Source of the DNA: Symbiodinium natans
Taxonomy: Eukaryota > Sar > Dinophyceae > Suessiales > Symbiodiniaceae
Direction of reading: 5' to 3'
Length of the DNA: 64,000 nucleotides
Assembly (NCBI GenBank): GCA_905221605.1
Contig: CAJNDS010002115.1
Span: forward strand, 251,501 to 315,500
In this document: in pieces, positions 22,541-32,790 of the stretch
How the letters are laid out: every line of letters begins with the position of its first letter
Numbering within the stretch: position 1 is the first letter of the stretch
The notes under the pieces: generated by a model
Told to the model about the DNA's origin: nothing
Database searches by the model: none
The model's input: only the letters and a program-made list of their open reading frames with translations
Position numbers and translations under genes: made by a program

Positions 22541-23340
22541 TTTGGGGGTTTGGGCGACGTCTGATGGTCAGTTGCTTGGCCGTCCGAGTGGTTTAGTCGT
22601 CTCCTTGGGCTTCTACGCGGGCGCCAGGATCTCTAGGGTTTAATTCGGGTTTAGGGCTACTAGACCCAGGAGGAACCTAGGTATACAAAAAGGCACCGTG
22701 TTTGGTCTAAAGGGGATAAAAAGGGAACCAAAACTCCCCCAAGAAGAGAAAATAAGGGCCTACTCCGGGTGAGCCAAATAGCCATGTAGGCTGCCGTGCG
22801 AGAGTCAGGGGATTTTACGGGTTTTGGGTTTCTTTCGGGGGTTGGGGAGTTTGGGGTTCAGGGGCGCCCCCTTCATTTTGCTGGCATAGCCCATAAGCTT
22901 TGGGCAAATAGAGTTCGAGATTTGGTTCATAGTCTTGGCCCACCACATGTAGGGCATGAGGCGGATAGCCAAGCTCGAACGAGCACAGTTCACAAACAGG
23001 GGTGCAACAAAGAAACTAGCCTAAATCTTAAGCATGTTAAAGAAGGACCCTAAACAACGCCCTACAAACCCAAGCTTATGCAAATACCGTAGGGCTCGGT
23101 GGCTACAGGCAAAGTACCTGGGTGGGTTGCAATCAGGGTGAAGTCTTCTTCAAAAAAAGGATCGACTGGTCCATGGCATCATGTCTTGCTCCGATGGGAT
23201 CCGCGTAGACAGCTCGCACATTTCAAAGCGCGTGCTGCCGGGCCTTGTTCGTTTGCATCGTTCCGGGTGTCCAGGTCAAAACGGAGCTCGAGACGACCTA
23301 CAAGGCCACATGGGCTCCATGCCAGTGCAGAGCATAGGTT

Positions 23341-23451
23341 GGGATGTTCCCCCCTATACTAACAGCTCCTCAATAGGGATTATCATAGGGGGGGGGGGGG
23401 GTGCTAGGAATCCCCATTAAGGAGCTGCTAGTATAAGGGGGAGCATCCCAA
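23341..23451. mobile_element. MITE-like palindrome, family M2
   Basis: Left end GGGATGTTCCCCCCTATACT, right end AGTATAAGGGGGAGCATCCC, inner repeats AGCTCCTCAATAGGGATT and CCCCATTAAGGAGCT. A run of 14 G sits at the loop. Confidence 0.8.
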
Positions 23452-23599
23452 AAGTAGAATCATTGTTTTGACCTGGTTTTGTATTTTTAGAGGAGATTCT
23501 GGAGCTAGAGTTGCACAGAGGCACTTTGCCAGCTTGGAGGCTTTGGAGCCGGAGGGCCCTGTGTTCATCAGTCTGCTCTCTTGGAGGGTTATGGGTAGT

Positions 23600-23700
23600 T
23601 CTACTTGTCAGGGTTAGAATCGGTTAGAAGTAGGGTGACTACACGTATGACCTTACTTAGGGTGCTTACAACCCTACTTAGCTACCGATGAACCTCCAAA
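23600..23700. mobile_element. M1-family element, diverged
   Basis: Left TCTACTTGTCAGGGTTAGAA, right CTACCGATGAACCTCCAA, with the M1 interior AGTAGGGTGACTAC ... TACTTAGGGTGCTTACAA. Confidence 0.65.
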
Positions 23701-23734
23701 CGGAGCAGGTCAGCCCGAATTTCGAGCTTGACTC

Positions 23735-23812
23735 CCTAAACCCTAAACCCTTAAACCCTATACCCCTAGACCCCAAACCCCAAACCCTAAACCCTAAACC
23801 CCGAGCTTGACT
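23735..23812. repeat. CCCTAAA array, degenerate
   Basis: CCCTAAA, CCCCAAA and CCCTATA units, ending about 20 bases before candidate exon 23833-23862. Confidence 0.9.
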
Positions 23813-23832
23813 CAGCCTGAACCCGCGGCAAG

Positions 23833-23862
23833 GAGCTTGCGGATCGGGCGGCCGCAGCGCAG
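23833..23862 (+). CDS. Candidate 30-nt micro-exon
   Basis: AG|G acceptor at 23832 and CAG|GTCGGC donor at 23863. It reads ELADRAAAAQ, phase 0 at both ends. Short, but its composition matches the other helical exons. Confidence 0.3.
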
Positions 23863-24260
23863 GTCGGCTTGGAGACGGTCCGGACCTTTTGACCGAGTTC
23901 TGAAGCCTTGGCGGCCATCCGCTTTGCGCACTCCTTCATCTCGCTTTGGGGTCCTATAAGTACCATTCACCCCCAAGAAACAGCAGCACCTGTAGATGTC
24001 GCCCAAATATCCCGACAAAGGCGCGGCGAGAGATTGCCGCCACTTCGGACGACGGGCGAAAGCATCAGGACTCGTTGCAAAGTATCAGCATGAAGGGTGC
24101 AGAGGTTCTTCGATTCGAGGCCACCAGGCATGGAGAAGAGAAGTTTTCCTCAAGTAGCATACATGGCCATTACACCGCTGCTGTGACAACTCAAACATTT
24201 GATGTGAAGCGTGGTGTGCGGTGGCCCCAGACACAATTTAACGGTGCGGTTGCTGTGCAG

Positions 24261-24308
24261 GATCAGATGGCAGCACTAGCCGAATCCTATGCGGAGGCCA
24301 GAAACCCT
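24261..24308 (+). CDS. Candidate exon, donor unresolved
   Basis: Acceptor TGCTGTGCAG|G ending at 24260. It reads DQMAALAESYAEARNP. No GT follows within a sensible distance, so a GC or GA donor (both known in dinoflagellates) would be needed; the end given is a guess. A related helical segment (VKQALVELDARC) starts at 24592 right after the CCCTAAA array at 24493-24580. Confidence 0.22.
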
Positions 24309-25140
24309 GAGGGCCCCCAAACCCCCTTCATCAAGGACGCACTCCCTGAATCTTCGACACCCAAAGCCGAAATCACCGCTTCGAACACCCTGATATTTGC
24401 TCTAAGCCTTCCAGCGCACGCAAGCCCTGCCCCGACAGCTCAGAGCTACGCAACCCTGCGCTCGCCTCCCGTGTGCTCTGAAGCCTCGTACCCCTAAACC
24501 CTTAAACCCTAAAACCTAAACCCTAAACCCAAACCCAAAATCCGAAACCCTAAGCCCGATAAACCCTAAACCCTACACCTGCCCTTGCAAGGTGAAGCAG
24601 GCATTGGTCGAGCTCGATGCCAGATGTCGGGCCGCCTCACTTCTCAGACCCTTTCCTTTAGCCCCCCTTAGGAATTTTTCTGTGTTTGCATATTTAGACA
24701 AAACCCAAGGGAATATTCAAAATAGTCAAGCCCTGTATAGACATCCGGTTGCCTAATGCACTTGGAGGGGTGTTGTCGTGTCTTGACCGATATCGTAGGC
24801 CTCTTGCAGGTCGAGGAAACGGGTTCAAGGGCCTTCAGCCCTGATCCCCCCACCTCGCATCCGCCCCGCCACGGAAATCCCCATTCAAGTAGGGTTTCAG
24901 GGCTTCAGAGGTCCGACCACCTCAACCTCTTGGGGGTTTTGGCTTGCAAGGATTCTGAGTTTCGAGCCTCGCAGCCCGAAACGCACAACATTTCCCCGCA
25001 ATTTGCTCCCCCTGCTCAGACCTGACATCGACTTCCCCTCGTATCCCCTGAAGTGCCAGGCAGCTCCCGCCTTGACTCTTTCCAAGGCGTGTGGTTGAGG
25101 GTTCTTTTGAGGTGGCTCGTGCTTGTAAAGCAAAAGTATA

Positions 25141-25202
25141 CATATATATATATATATACATATATACATATATATATATAGTTGTGTGTGTTCTCTTTCT
25201 GA

Positions 25203-25236
<34 letters not shown>

Positions 25237-25240
25237 TTAT
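25141..25240. repeat. (TA)n microsatellites
   Basis: Two TA-rich runs (25141-25182 and 25204-25236) with a short TTGTGTGTGTTC spacer, then GTGTGTGT at 25250-25266. Confidence 0.95.
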
Positions 25241-25548
25241 ACATATACATGTGTATGTGTGTGTGTATAAGTTTACATAGAAGGACCGTGAGTAACTTGC
25301 ACAACAGTCTGAAGTTTGCTCTGAAACGTAGTGGCTGAGGCCCCATAAGTCCCGAGGCCCAAATCCCTGTCAGAGTCCGCTTTAGGGTTCAGGGTTAAGG
25401 GTTGAGAGTCTAGGGGTTTAGGGTTTAGGGTATCCTTGCAAGGGGTTGCAGAGACGCTTGGCCCGCAAGCCTAAGCCCGACACGGTTGGACACATCAGCT
25501 ACGTTTGTGGGCCGAGGTGCGATCATCAACAAGCCTCCTTCCTTGCAG

Positions 25549-25761
25549 CCCTTGCACCTGACCCGAACCCTCGAAACCGTGAGGAGAAAGAACTGGAAGT
25601 CAGGGTCACCCACCAAGAAACGCCGAACAGCCACAGCAGGCTCCTTGAAGACCACCATCTTCAGGGACGTGGAGGAGGCCACTGGAGCTTCATGCGGCTG
25701 CGACCTTTGCTCTTGGTTGGGTGGAGCAGTGAAGCAGGCGGTTCGGACCACGGCTCCCTTG
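25549..25761 (+). CDS. Candidate 213-nt exon with canonical splice sites
   Basis: The acceptor is a pyrimidine tract ending CCTTCCTTGCAG at 25548 and the donor is GTGAGTG at 25762. It is 71 codons, phase 0 at both ends, and longest of the exon series. It begins PLHLTRTLETVRRKNWKSGS and later contains TTIFRDVEEATGASCGCD and AVKQAVRTTAPL. A TTTAGGG array starts 45 bases after the donor. Two other frames are open across much of it, including one on the - strand, so the frame rests on the splice-site phase. No family recognised. Confidence 0.42.
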
Positions 25762-25805
25762 GTGAGTGTCCTGTAGCTGCAGCCGGAACTACCCTAAGTT
25801 TTACA

Positions 25806-25860
25806 TTTGGGGTTTAGGGTTTAGGGTTTAGGGTTTAGGGTTTAGGGTTTAGGGTTTAGG
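25806..25860. repeat. TTTAGGG array
   Basis: Seven perfect heptamers following candidate exon 25549-25761. Confidence 0.95.
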
Positions 25861-26130
25861 ATTGTTCGTTGACAACTCTTCGGGGCCCTTGTTTCCTGCT
25901 AGCGACTGCGTCTTCCTTGTTGGGCTTTTGGCCGTCGGAAATCTCATTGAGTCATCACTTTATGAGTTCACGTCTGTGTTCTTCAGAGGAAGAGCAGTAG
26001 CCCAGTTAGTATGTTTTGCTGGAGGAGAATTGGGAGTCAGAAGATCCAGTGTGCCTCAAACCCGGCCGAAATCAAGTCCCCTAAGCCTTACTAAACCCAG
26101 AACCCTAAGCTGTTGTCCCCTATAGGTTGT

Positions 26131-26225
26131 GATGTTCCCCCTTATACTAACAGTCCTGTTTATATAGTACCTCCTACTACAATCCCTATGAGGAGGAGCT
26201 GTTAGCATAAGTTCGAGCATCCTAA
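26131..26225. mobile_element. MITE-like palindrome, family M2
   Basis: Left GATGTTCCCCCTTATACTAA, right GTTAGCATAAGTTCGAGCAT; inner CTCCTACTACAATCCCTATG. The right end is diverged. Confidence 0.75.
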
Positions 26226-26262
26226 CCTGTAGGCCCGGAGGCTTTAGCCCTGTCTGTGGCAG

Positions 26263-26322
26263 GTGAAGCCGTGGTTGCCGGAAGTAGCCGAGCTCAAGAG
26301 GGCTCTGCAGCTTCAGATGCAG
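26263..26322 (+). CDS. Candidate 60-nt exon: coiled-coil-like
   Basis: Acceptor TGTCTGTGGCAG|G ending at 26262; donor CAG|GTGGCT at 26323. It reads VKPWLPEVAELKRALQLQMQ, phase 0 at both ends, with Val/Leu in a heptad-like order. Function unknown. Confidence 0.4.
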
Positions 26323-26696
26323 GTGGCTTGGCTGAGGCCCAACGCGCCAAGCCAGAAGGTTTGGGTTACTATAGGTGTCGGAATAATTCCTGATCGTATT
26401 CCCTTATTATGGTCCCTATATAAAGTATACTACACCTCCAAGGGCCTCTATACTTCGCACTTCGGTGGGGGGGTTTTCAGCCCAATGTGTTGATCCACAA
26501 ACGTCTTGAACCCTGAGACTCTGAGACTCATAGCACCCTAAACCACCCCAGACCCGATAGTGCATGGGGTTTAGGGTTTAGGGTTGAGGGTTTAGGGTCA
26601 GGTTGGGGCTTCAGGGCTTTGGAGCCTCAGGGTCAGGAACGTCCGCGACCGGCTGACTCGGGGCTGCGCTGCCAATTATTACACGACAACCTGTAG

Positions 26697-27310
26697 ACAA
26701 CGCGCCAAAGCTCGAGAAATCCTCACCTTAAACAACCTCCCTCTGCTTGAAGGTGCCCAGTTGTTCTATGCACCTCCCGAAGCCCCAAAAAACCCTAAAC
26801 CCTCAACTTGAGGGTCACAAGCCCAATTGCCCCCTTCCTCGAATCTACATGTAGCCAGGAGCCTTCAAGCAGAAGTATTCCATAGAGGTCTTACTATGAG
26901 GGAGTGTGTTATTAACATGTAGGTATATAATATGTCTTAACCACGGGTGACTACCGCAAAGCTCATAAGCCCTAATCTCACAGCCGCACGTTCCTAAATC
27001 ACAGAGAACACATGAAAACAAACACACACACACACACACCAGACCCTCGACCCCAAAGAAACAAACACAACAAGAAGCCTCACACCAACACATCCCATCA
27101 CAAGGGTTTAGGCTCTAGGGTTAGCCCAAAACCTAAATCCCAAGGGCCCTATGGGCCCCAAGAAGACGCCGCGCAAAACGTGAAACTCCAGCATTGGAAG
27201 CACCAGTATTGGAAGCCAACAACAAGTGCTCTAAACCCTCCCAACTTCATCAACAAACGCCCGAGAACTGCGCCCTAAACCCTAAATCCGAAACTTCTTA
27301 AGCTTTCTGA
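26697..27310. other. No firm gene; AC microsatellite
   Basis: A possible 56-nt exon starts at 26697 (QRAKAREILTLNN, GAAG|GTGCCC donor). A (CA)n run lies at 27021-27039. A possible exon at 27313 (PAAKDVQAELAKGLD) has a pyrimidine acceptor but no in-phase donor. None is secure. Confidence 0.3.
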
Positions 27311-27686
27311 AGCCCGCTGCCAAGGACGTCCAGGCCGAGCTCGCCAAAGGCCTGGACCGTTTCTAGTGTCAGCGCCTGCGGATTCCCACAAGCGGTTGGG
27401 ACCCCGCAGGGGCTCGGTCTTTCATTGGGAGGGACTTTGGGCTGTCTACAGGGAACCTTTTCCATAGCGAGTCACTGCTCAAAGTAGGGTTCCGTTTCGT
27501 CATGACACGAAGGTCTTGTAGGTAGCAGATTCAGTAATCAGTATTGGTATTATTACTAGAATTACTATTATTCGCATTATTTTTCTGATGATTATTATTA
27601 GTATTAGCATGTCTAGTCAGCTGCCAAACCCGGGGCTTGGACGGGCATGGATATGACGATGCTGCGCCCATCTCTCGTGTCCGCAG

Positions 27687-27743
27687 GCCTCACCGGATGC
27701 CAGAACCGGCTTGGCTCCACCCGCTCGACCCTCAAACGGCGCT
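27687..27743 (+). CDS. Candidate exon before a TTTAGGG array
   Basis: Acceptor CGTGTCCGCAG|GCC ending at 27686; donor GTTTAGGG at 27744. It is 57 nt, phase 0 at both ends, reading ASPDARTGLAPPARPSNGA, a Pro/Ala-rich linker-like peptide. A second frame is open. Confidence 0.32.
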
Positions 27744-27796
27744 GTTTAGGGTTTAGGGTTTAGGGTTTAGCGTTTAGGGTTTAGGGTTTAGGGTTG
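27744..27796. repeat. TTTAGGG array
   Basis: Seven heptamers, one variant (TTTAGCG), starting at the donor of candidate exon 27687-27743. Confidence 0.95.
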
Positions 27797-28092
27797 GCAT
27801 TCGGGGCTTCCGGGTTGCAATGGCGTCCACCTTCAGGGCAGTTTGGTCACTAGTCCCCGGATCTGGGCCTCTCCACTTCTTGTTGCGGGGCGGGGCCCAT
27901 GCGGCTGCGCATGGGCTTCCCGATCCAAAACTATATATTAATAGATTAAATAGGTAGCGACCTGAAACAAACAAAGAAAACCACAGACCACCCAGCAAAA
28001 TATGCTGCGTGCCAAGGCTCACAGATCTGCAGTCAAAGCTCGGCCTCGTGCTTTCACAGGCCTTCAGCCCAAAAAGACTCGAATGCCCTGAG

Positions 28093-28155
28093 CCCGAAGC
28101 CCGAGCTCAAGGTCTGGACCTGCAGGACAAGCTGCAGTTTGTTGAAGACAGGCTC
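28093..28155 (+). CDS. Candidate 63-nt exon: coiled-coil-like
   Basis: Acceptor CCTGAG ending at 28092 (CTGCAG|G at 28125 is an alternative in the same frame); donor GTTTTT at 28156. It reads PEARAQGLDLQDKLQFVEDR then L, phase 0 at both ends. Helical, charged, no family. Confidence 0.38.
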
Positions 28156-28287
28156 GTTTTTCGCATGCCGAGTGTATTCCTCAGTAGGCCTTGCTGCCCA
28201 ACATTGCACGGCGCGTTGAACCTTCGGTTTGCTTGAGAGGCTCGCACCTCTGCCGAACGCTTGCTGAGCCTGAGTTCTTGCCTCTAG

Positions 28288-28388
28288 ATGCTCGCCCTCA
28301 TACTAAAAGCTCCAAAATAGGGAATATAATAGGGTGTACTATAATCCCTATTAAGAGCTGCTAGTATAATTAAGGGGGAACATCCCCA
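28288..28388. mobile_element. MITE-like palindrome, family M2
   Basis: Left GATGCTCGCCCTCATACTAA, right TAGTATAATTAAGGGGGAAC then ATCCCC. Inner inverted pair AGCTCC..AATAGGGA and TCCCTATTAAGAGCT. Confidence 0.8.
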
Positions 28389-28497
28389 CTAGCATGCTTT
28401 CAAGAAGAGTCGCTGATCTTGCAGCCTGCCAGGGCGGGGCAGGCCGTTGGCTCAGTTTGCCGCAGCCACGACTCTGTCTGTGTTTGTCTCTGTGTGT

Positions 28498-28498
28498 G

Positions 28499-28565
<67 letters not shown>

Positions 28566-28627
28566 GTGTCTGTGTGTGTCTGTGTGTGTGTGTGTGTGTG
28601 TTTGTGTTTGCGTTTGTGTTTGTGTGT
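28498..28627. repeat. (CTGT)n and (GT)n microsatellite
   Basis: About 16 CTGT tetramers (28498-28563), then GTGTGTCT and GTTTGTGTTTGC variants. Long Cys/Leu/Val or Asp/Arg/Thr frames on either strand are artefacts. Confidence 0.95.
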
Positions 28628-28765
28628 TTACCAACCGTCAACCTCTTGGGGTCTTGTCTTCATGTTTTGAACTTCCGATTCGCACCTTTCTTCTTGCTCA
28701 CTCGCTTCTCGTCCTCGTACTGGTAATCATGGTCTGGCACCCTTTCTGTTGTCAAGCGCTTGCAG

Positions 28766-28792
28766 ATTTCTATCTGAGTAGGGCCCTCGCAG
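28766..28792 (+). CDS. Candidate 27-nt micro-exon
   Basis: Acceptor CAAGCGCTTGCAG ending at 28765 and canonical CAG|GTATGT donor at 28793. In the frame that starts with two borrowed bases it reads FYLSRALA. Very short; supported mainly by the two good splice sites. Confidence 0.28.
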
Positions 28793-29000
28793 GTATGTCT
28801 TGTCATTCACTATGACAAGCCCTTCACCTGTTGGGCTTTCGTTTTCTGCGGCCCCGGTTGTTTGCGGGCCGAAAGAAAGCGAACTTTCCTCGTCCGGATT
28901 CCCCACCGTGTGTTCGCTTCTCTGCCTCAAATTGAGCCTCTCTTTAGGTGGCCAGGAATAGAGATTGAACATGGTTTGGGGACCTAATCCCCCCTTCCCC

Positions 29001-29052
29001 CCCTAAACCCTAAACCCTAAACCCTAAACCCTAAACCCTAAACCCTAAACCC
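29001..29052. repeat. CCCTAAA array
   Basis: Seven perfect heptamers after a C/T-rich tract, upstream of candidate exon 29085-29144. Confidence 0.95.
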
Positions 29053-29084
29053 GATGCTGAGATGGAACCACCCAACTTACCGAG

Positions 29085-29144
29085 GCCGAGTACAAGGCGA
29101 CCGAAGCTACAGAGGCCCTCGCGCGCGACGCCCAGACCGCTGGA
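29085..29144 (+). CDS. Candidate 60-nt exon: coiled-coil-like
   Basis: AG|GCC acceptor at 29084 and canonical GTATGT donor at 29145. It reads AEYKATEATEALARDAQTAG, phase 0 at both ends. CCCTAAA array 33 bases before, a long TTTAGGG array 13 bases after. One of the clearest examples of the array-exon-array arrangement. Confidence 0.43.
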
Positions 29145-29157
29145 GTATGTTTGCTTA

Positions 29158-29292
29158 AGGTTTAGGGTTCAGGGTTAGGGTTCAGGGTTTAGGGTTTAGG
29201 GTTTAGGGTTTAGGGTTTAGGGTTTAGGGTTTAGGGTTTAGGGTTTAGGGTTTAGGGTTTAGGGTTTAGGGTTTAGGGTTTAGGGTTTAGGG
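29158..29292. repeat. TTTAGGG array
   Basis: About 18 heptamers with TTCAGGG variants at the left end, following candidate exon 29085-29144. Confidence 0.95.
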
Positions 29293-29722
29293 GACTTGGC
29301 TACTACGAAACAAGGTGTTCTCCGTAAGGAAGCTGTATGTACTTCTCAGCCCACTCCAAGGTACGTACAGCCCTGCTTATGGCTGTCCATGAACTCCCCA
29401 AAATCTGCCGGTGCCCAGGAGACTTGAGCCAGCAATGAAGCAACTGCAAGAAGCCGCGAAGGAGGCACCGGAAACTGCTCCCTTTCGATAGGGTCTGGAA
29501 TTTGTAGGGTTTATAGGGTTTTTAGGTTTATAGGGCTTATAGGGTTTCTTAGGGGTCTTCTTGTATGAGGGCTGAGTCCGATGTCAGGCGTCATGGGCAG
29601 TGACAATGCCAGCTACAATTATTGCTGGTTAGAAACGTATTTCGGGCACTTACAGATTCGAATCATCCGTGAACCTTCACGTTGACCCCCTGCAGCGGAA
29701 CTCTGTCGCTCTCCCACGGCAG

Positions 29723-29782
29723 GTTGCGCAGCTTCGCAACTTCTCCATGGAGCAGCCTTCCAGCCTCGCTTGCTGGGGGCTG
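29723..29782 (+). CDS. Candidate 60-nt exon
   Basis: Acceptor CGCTCTCCCACGGCAG|G ending at 29722; donor CTG|GTGGGT at 29783, running straight into TTTAGGG repeats. It reads VAQLRNFSMEQPSSLACWGL, phase 0 at both ends. A further helical segment at 29435-29482 (MKQLQEAAKEAPETA) lacks a clear donor. Confidence 0.33.
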
Positions 29783-29999
29783 GTGGGTTTAGGGTTTATA
29801 TGGGGTTTAGGGTTTAGGGTTTAGGGGTCGAGGGTTTCGGACTTGGGCTGTGTGGGTAAACCCTGAACCGCTCATAGTTGGAGGAGCATTCTCTGCACGT
29901 TTGAGTCCAGGGTCCCTGCATCTGTTTGTTGGTTTCCTGCAGGTTGGAATCTGCCACACTAAGTAATAAAGCCTTCGCCACCTTAACTAGGCGGTGAGC

Positions 30000-30640
30000 T
30001 TCAGATATTGTGTTAACTTTTGTTTTTCTTTGAAGTGCATATCTATTATACTATGTGAGGGTACACTATTAATGAAGTTATAAGTGAGCCTGCGATCGCA
30101 TGAACTTTATTAATGCGTGAACGAAGTGGGGCGTTCGCAAGCTCACTATAATATTATTATTACCGCGGGCTCAATGTAAAGAAGAGAATTATATTATGCC
30201 CGCGATATAATACTAAAGGATACTAAAGGTGAAGAGAGTACATTATTAGTGCGTTTATAAAGAGCGTAGTGATGCATGAAACGCGCGACTAATGTATGAA
30301 CGAAACGAAGTGAAAGAAATGTATTCACGGGCCAACATTAGTATCTTCACGGCCCGTCATATTAGTATTATTAAGAGTGAAGAGAGTAAGTGAAATAGAA
30401 TTATAAGTGAACGCGTGAAACAAGTGAGCGCATGAATTCATTTCATGCACGAACGAAACAGAGAAAGAAAGAAGTACACGGGCGTATATTTATTATTCTC
30501 TTCTCACGCCCGTATAATTATTATATTCCCGCGTGAACAACATTAATACGCGGGGCTATTTAGTAAGTAGTTGTAGTATTCATGCCGTGCGAATAAACGA
30601 AATAATAATGTGCACGGCGTGTTCGTTTCTTTGTTGTGTT
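30000..30640. repeat. AT-rich hairpin island B
   Basis: AT-rich DNA in which modules of the type (N)TGAACGAAACGAAGTGAAAG alternate with GC-clamped hairpins (GCGCATGAATTCATTTCATGC). A TATTATTA spacer recurs every 70-130 bases. It shares words with island A (16737-17045) in inverted orientation. No coding signal; unlike its neighbours in base composition. Confidence 0.6.
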
Positions 30641-31254
30641 CTAACCCTCCGCCTGTTGGCAGCAGACGCGAGTGTCCAACAATGAGTTGAATGTCATCTC
30701 AGGACAGCCTGAAGATCCTGCGGCGCGCAAGGGCGAACATGTTGAAGTTGCGAGTGCGCTCTGAATACGAAGTTTTCGGACTGACCCTGCGCAAGCCTCC
30801 CAAAACCCTAAACCCTGAACCCTGAACCCCATGCGCAGGTTATTCACAAGGTGGCCCCCCACCATGGCAAAGTGGGGCAGGGTGCTAACGTAGGTGGGCT
30901 GAGGATCCCACTGACTTTCAGCACTAACGAACAACGAGCTTGTGTTAGCAGATTCCTTCCTGTGATTCGGCAAGCATGCAGAAAGACAGAGCTAACATTG
31001 AACTTCCTATCGGCAAATCGTATGTAGAATGCGCTTTACTCGCAAGTCTACATTCACATATGTTCTAGTGTTATCACCAAGCCTTCTTCCAAATCTTTTT
31101 GGAGAAGCTTAGGCTAAACACTTTTGGGTCTTTCTTGTGTTGATGCGAAGGGGTCTTCGGTTGTTCCTACACGGGTGTGCTCATGGAGGGGGTCGATGGC
31201 CACAGGATCGGGATTTGAGTCTATATGAAGCAGGGTTTGTACTACTGTTTTTGG

Positions 31255-31345
31255 TGAGTGTATATATAAGGTTCCTTTTGAATATCGGTGAGTGTATATA
31301 CTGGGTGTCCTTTTGGGGGGTACAAGAAATATATAACCCTACTTC
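31255..31345. repeat. GGTGAGTGTATATA / GGGTGTCCTTTTGGGG module
   Basis: Two tandem copies of GGTGAGTGTATATA, then GGGTGTCCTTTTGGGG and ATATAACCCTACTTCACA. The same tail follows the TA run at 38680-38785, and a shorter version lies at 19824-19862, so this is a dispersed element. Confidence 0.6.
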
Positions 31346-31404
31346 ACATGATCTGCCCTGAGGGCTCAAGTACCTGTCGACGAAAGGCTGTTTCGCACCG
31401 CCAG

Positions 31405-31464
31405 GACCAGCAAGATGCAAAACGCAACGGCTGGCGAGATGATGAACCTGGGCGCTGGTCCAGT
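31405..31464 (+). CDS. Candidate 60-nt exon
   Basis: Acceptor TTCGCACCGCCAG|G ending at 31404; donor GTGGCG at 31465. It reads DQQDAKRNGWRDDEPGRWSS, phase 0 at both ends, acidic/basic mixed. A TTTAGGG array starts 18 bases after. Confidence 0.33.
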
Positions 31465-31481
31465 GTGGCGCTTCCTTTTGC

Positions 31482-31571
31482 TTAGGGTTTAGGGTTCAGG
31501 GTTTGGGGTTTAGGGTTTAGGGTTTAGGGTTTAAGGTTTAGGGTTTAGGGTTTAGGGTTTAAGGTTTAGGG
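31482..31571. repeat. TTTAGGG array
   Basis: About twelve heptamers with two TTTAAGG variants. Confidence 0.95.
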
Positions 31572-31811
31572 TGCTGGCTTACTTCGGGCAGTTTGCCTCG
31601 GCATGGCGCTAGGCTTCCATCTTTGATGAGCAGTTGAAGGGGTGGGAAGAGAGAGGGGGTGAATGGCAAGGAAGATCGGATTTCCCCAAAAGAGTCAATA
31701 CCCCCATACACCCCCAAAACCCCGGCACGCCCGAAACCCCTGGCTTATATCCCACCGAAGCTTAGAAAAACGTGGCCAGCTTCGGCCCCTAAGCCCGAAA
31801 CCCTACTTAGA

Positions 31812-31912
31812 AGGCTCATGAGTAAGTATAAGTGGGGTTGTAAGGACCCTTCGTAAGATTACAACCTGTTGTTCTTATAGATACCCTACTTAGAACCCCA
31901 CTTATGACTACC
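31812..31912. mobile_element. M1-related palindrome
   Basis: ATAAGTGGGGTTGTAAGGAC ... ACCCTACTTAGAACCCCACT shows the M1 interior with inverted ends, but without the TACTTGGAGG termini. Confidence 0.5.
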
Positions 31913-32160
31913 CCTCTCGAAGTAAACCTTGCCAGCCTTGTGCGAGAGTGAGCGTCGAAGCCATGTCTCCCAAGCAGACCAAGGAACCTGGAGACGAAGG
32001 CCCCACGCCAGTGCTTCCTGCTTCCCCTGCCTTGTGTATGAACATCCGCTGTGATTGCTGAACTGTTGCTCCTCCCAGCTCCAGACCCTGAAGCTGAAAC
32101 CTTAATCTCGATGGACGTGATGGATTGAGGATGATACTGGGCGGAAGACCTGTGAGACTT

Positions 32161-32270
32161 GGTAGCCCAGTCGTGCCCTTTACCCTTTTTTTTTGGTTCT
32201 GGGTTCCCTTGCAAAGTAACCAACCCAAAAAAAGGGGTGCCCTTATTATAATATGGTTACTGGGCTACTA
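32161..32270. mobile_element. Palindromic element, family M4
   Basis: Ends GGTAGCCCAGT and ACTGGGCTACT are inverted. The interior has AAGTAACCAACC and AAAAAAAGGGGTGCCC. It is related to 33887-33990, which ends GGTTACTGGGCTACC. Confidence 0.65.
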
Positions 32271-32543
32271 TACTATAGGGAGGGCTTCTCCTGAAACCTT
32301 TCGCCAAAGCCAATTCGGTCCAGAACTGAAGCCGTCCGAGCTGTACCGACACGACACCTTGGAGTCCCCCTTGTGCTCCCCTGGGCACAGGCTTCTTCCG
32401 AAAAGAATCCGACTTGAGGGTTCTTTGTTTGGTGTTTGTAAAGGGGGAACTTCACGACATAGAAAGACTGTTCACACTTCTGAGCCGGAAGCCCGAAAGT
32501 CAAACCACAAGAGCCGCGGACCTGCTTCCCCGGCATTCTCTAG

Positions 32544-32646
32544 GCACCGTTGTCAGATGCATGTTTCCAACGCCATTGTCCGAATGAGCCAGGTGCAACG
32601 TGAGATGACAAGCGCTCGCGAGCATTGCAGTCGCCAGGTGCAGCAG
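32544..32646 (+). CDS. Candidate exon(s): helical Gln/Arg-rich segment
   Basis: Acceptor CATTCTCTAG|G ending at 32543. The frame stays open through SNAIVRMSQVQREMTSAREH and then CSRQVQQ. Three GT donors are possible (32593, 32638, 32647), and CAG|G at 32592 could start a second exon. Composition is strongly coiled-coil-like, but exact boundaries are unknown. Confidence 0.32.
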
Positions 32647-32697
32647 GTGCTTGGGATTATGGCTTCGAGGGTTCTCGACCCCCAGCGCTTGTCCTTA

Positions 32698-32790
32698 CCA
32701 GGATGGGCTACTAGGCCTTAAAATCCTCATAATGAAGCCTATAAAAAAAGGGCCTTTTTCGGGATTGTAGGGTATCATAGCCCATCCTGG
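32698..32790. mobile_element. MITE-like palindrome, family M3
   Basis: Terminal inverted repeats CCAGGATGGGCTA and TAGCCCATCCT(GG), flanked by TA on both sides. A second copy is at 58365-58452. Interior CCTCATAATGAAGCC and an AAAAAGGGCCTTTTT hairpin. Confidence 0.8.

Noticed and set aside
23946-24497. A 183-codon + strand frame as a single gene
   Set aside because: It runs into a CCCTAAA array, has no coherent composition along its length, and only the 24261-24308 part looks exonic.
24897-25346. A 149-codon - strand frame with Tyr/Ile repeats
   Set aside because: The centre is translated TA microsatellite; the rest lacks support.
25425-25751. A - strand frame of 108 codons overlapping the 213-nt candidate exon
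   Set aside because: Has no matching splice signals on the - strand, while the + strand has TTGCAG and GTGAGT in phase. Kept as a caution on that exon's frame.
32125-32721. A 198-codon + strand frame as a single gene
   Set aside because: Its first third is an M4 palindrome and its end enters an M3 palindrome. Only 32544-32646 looks like coding sequence.
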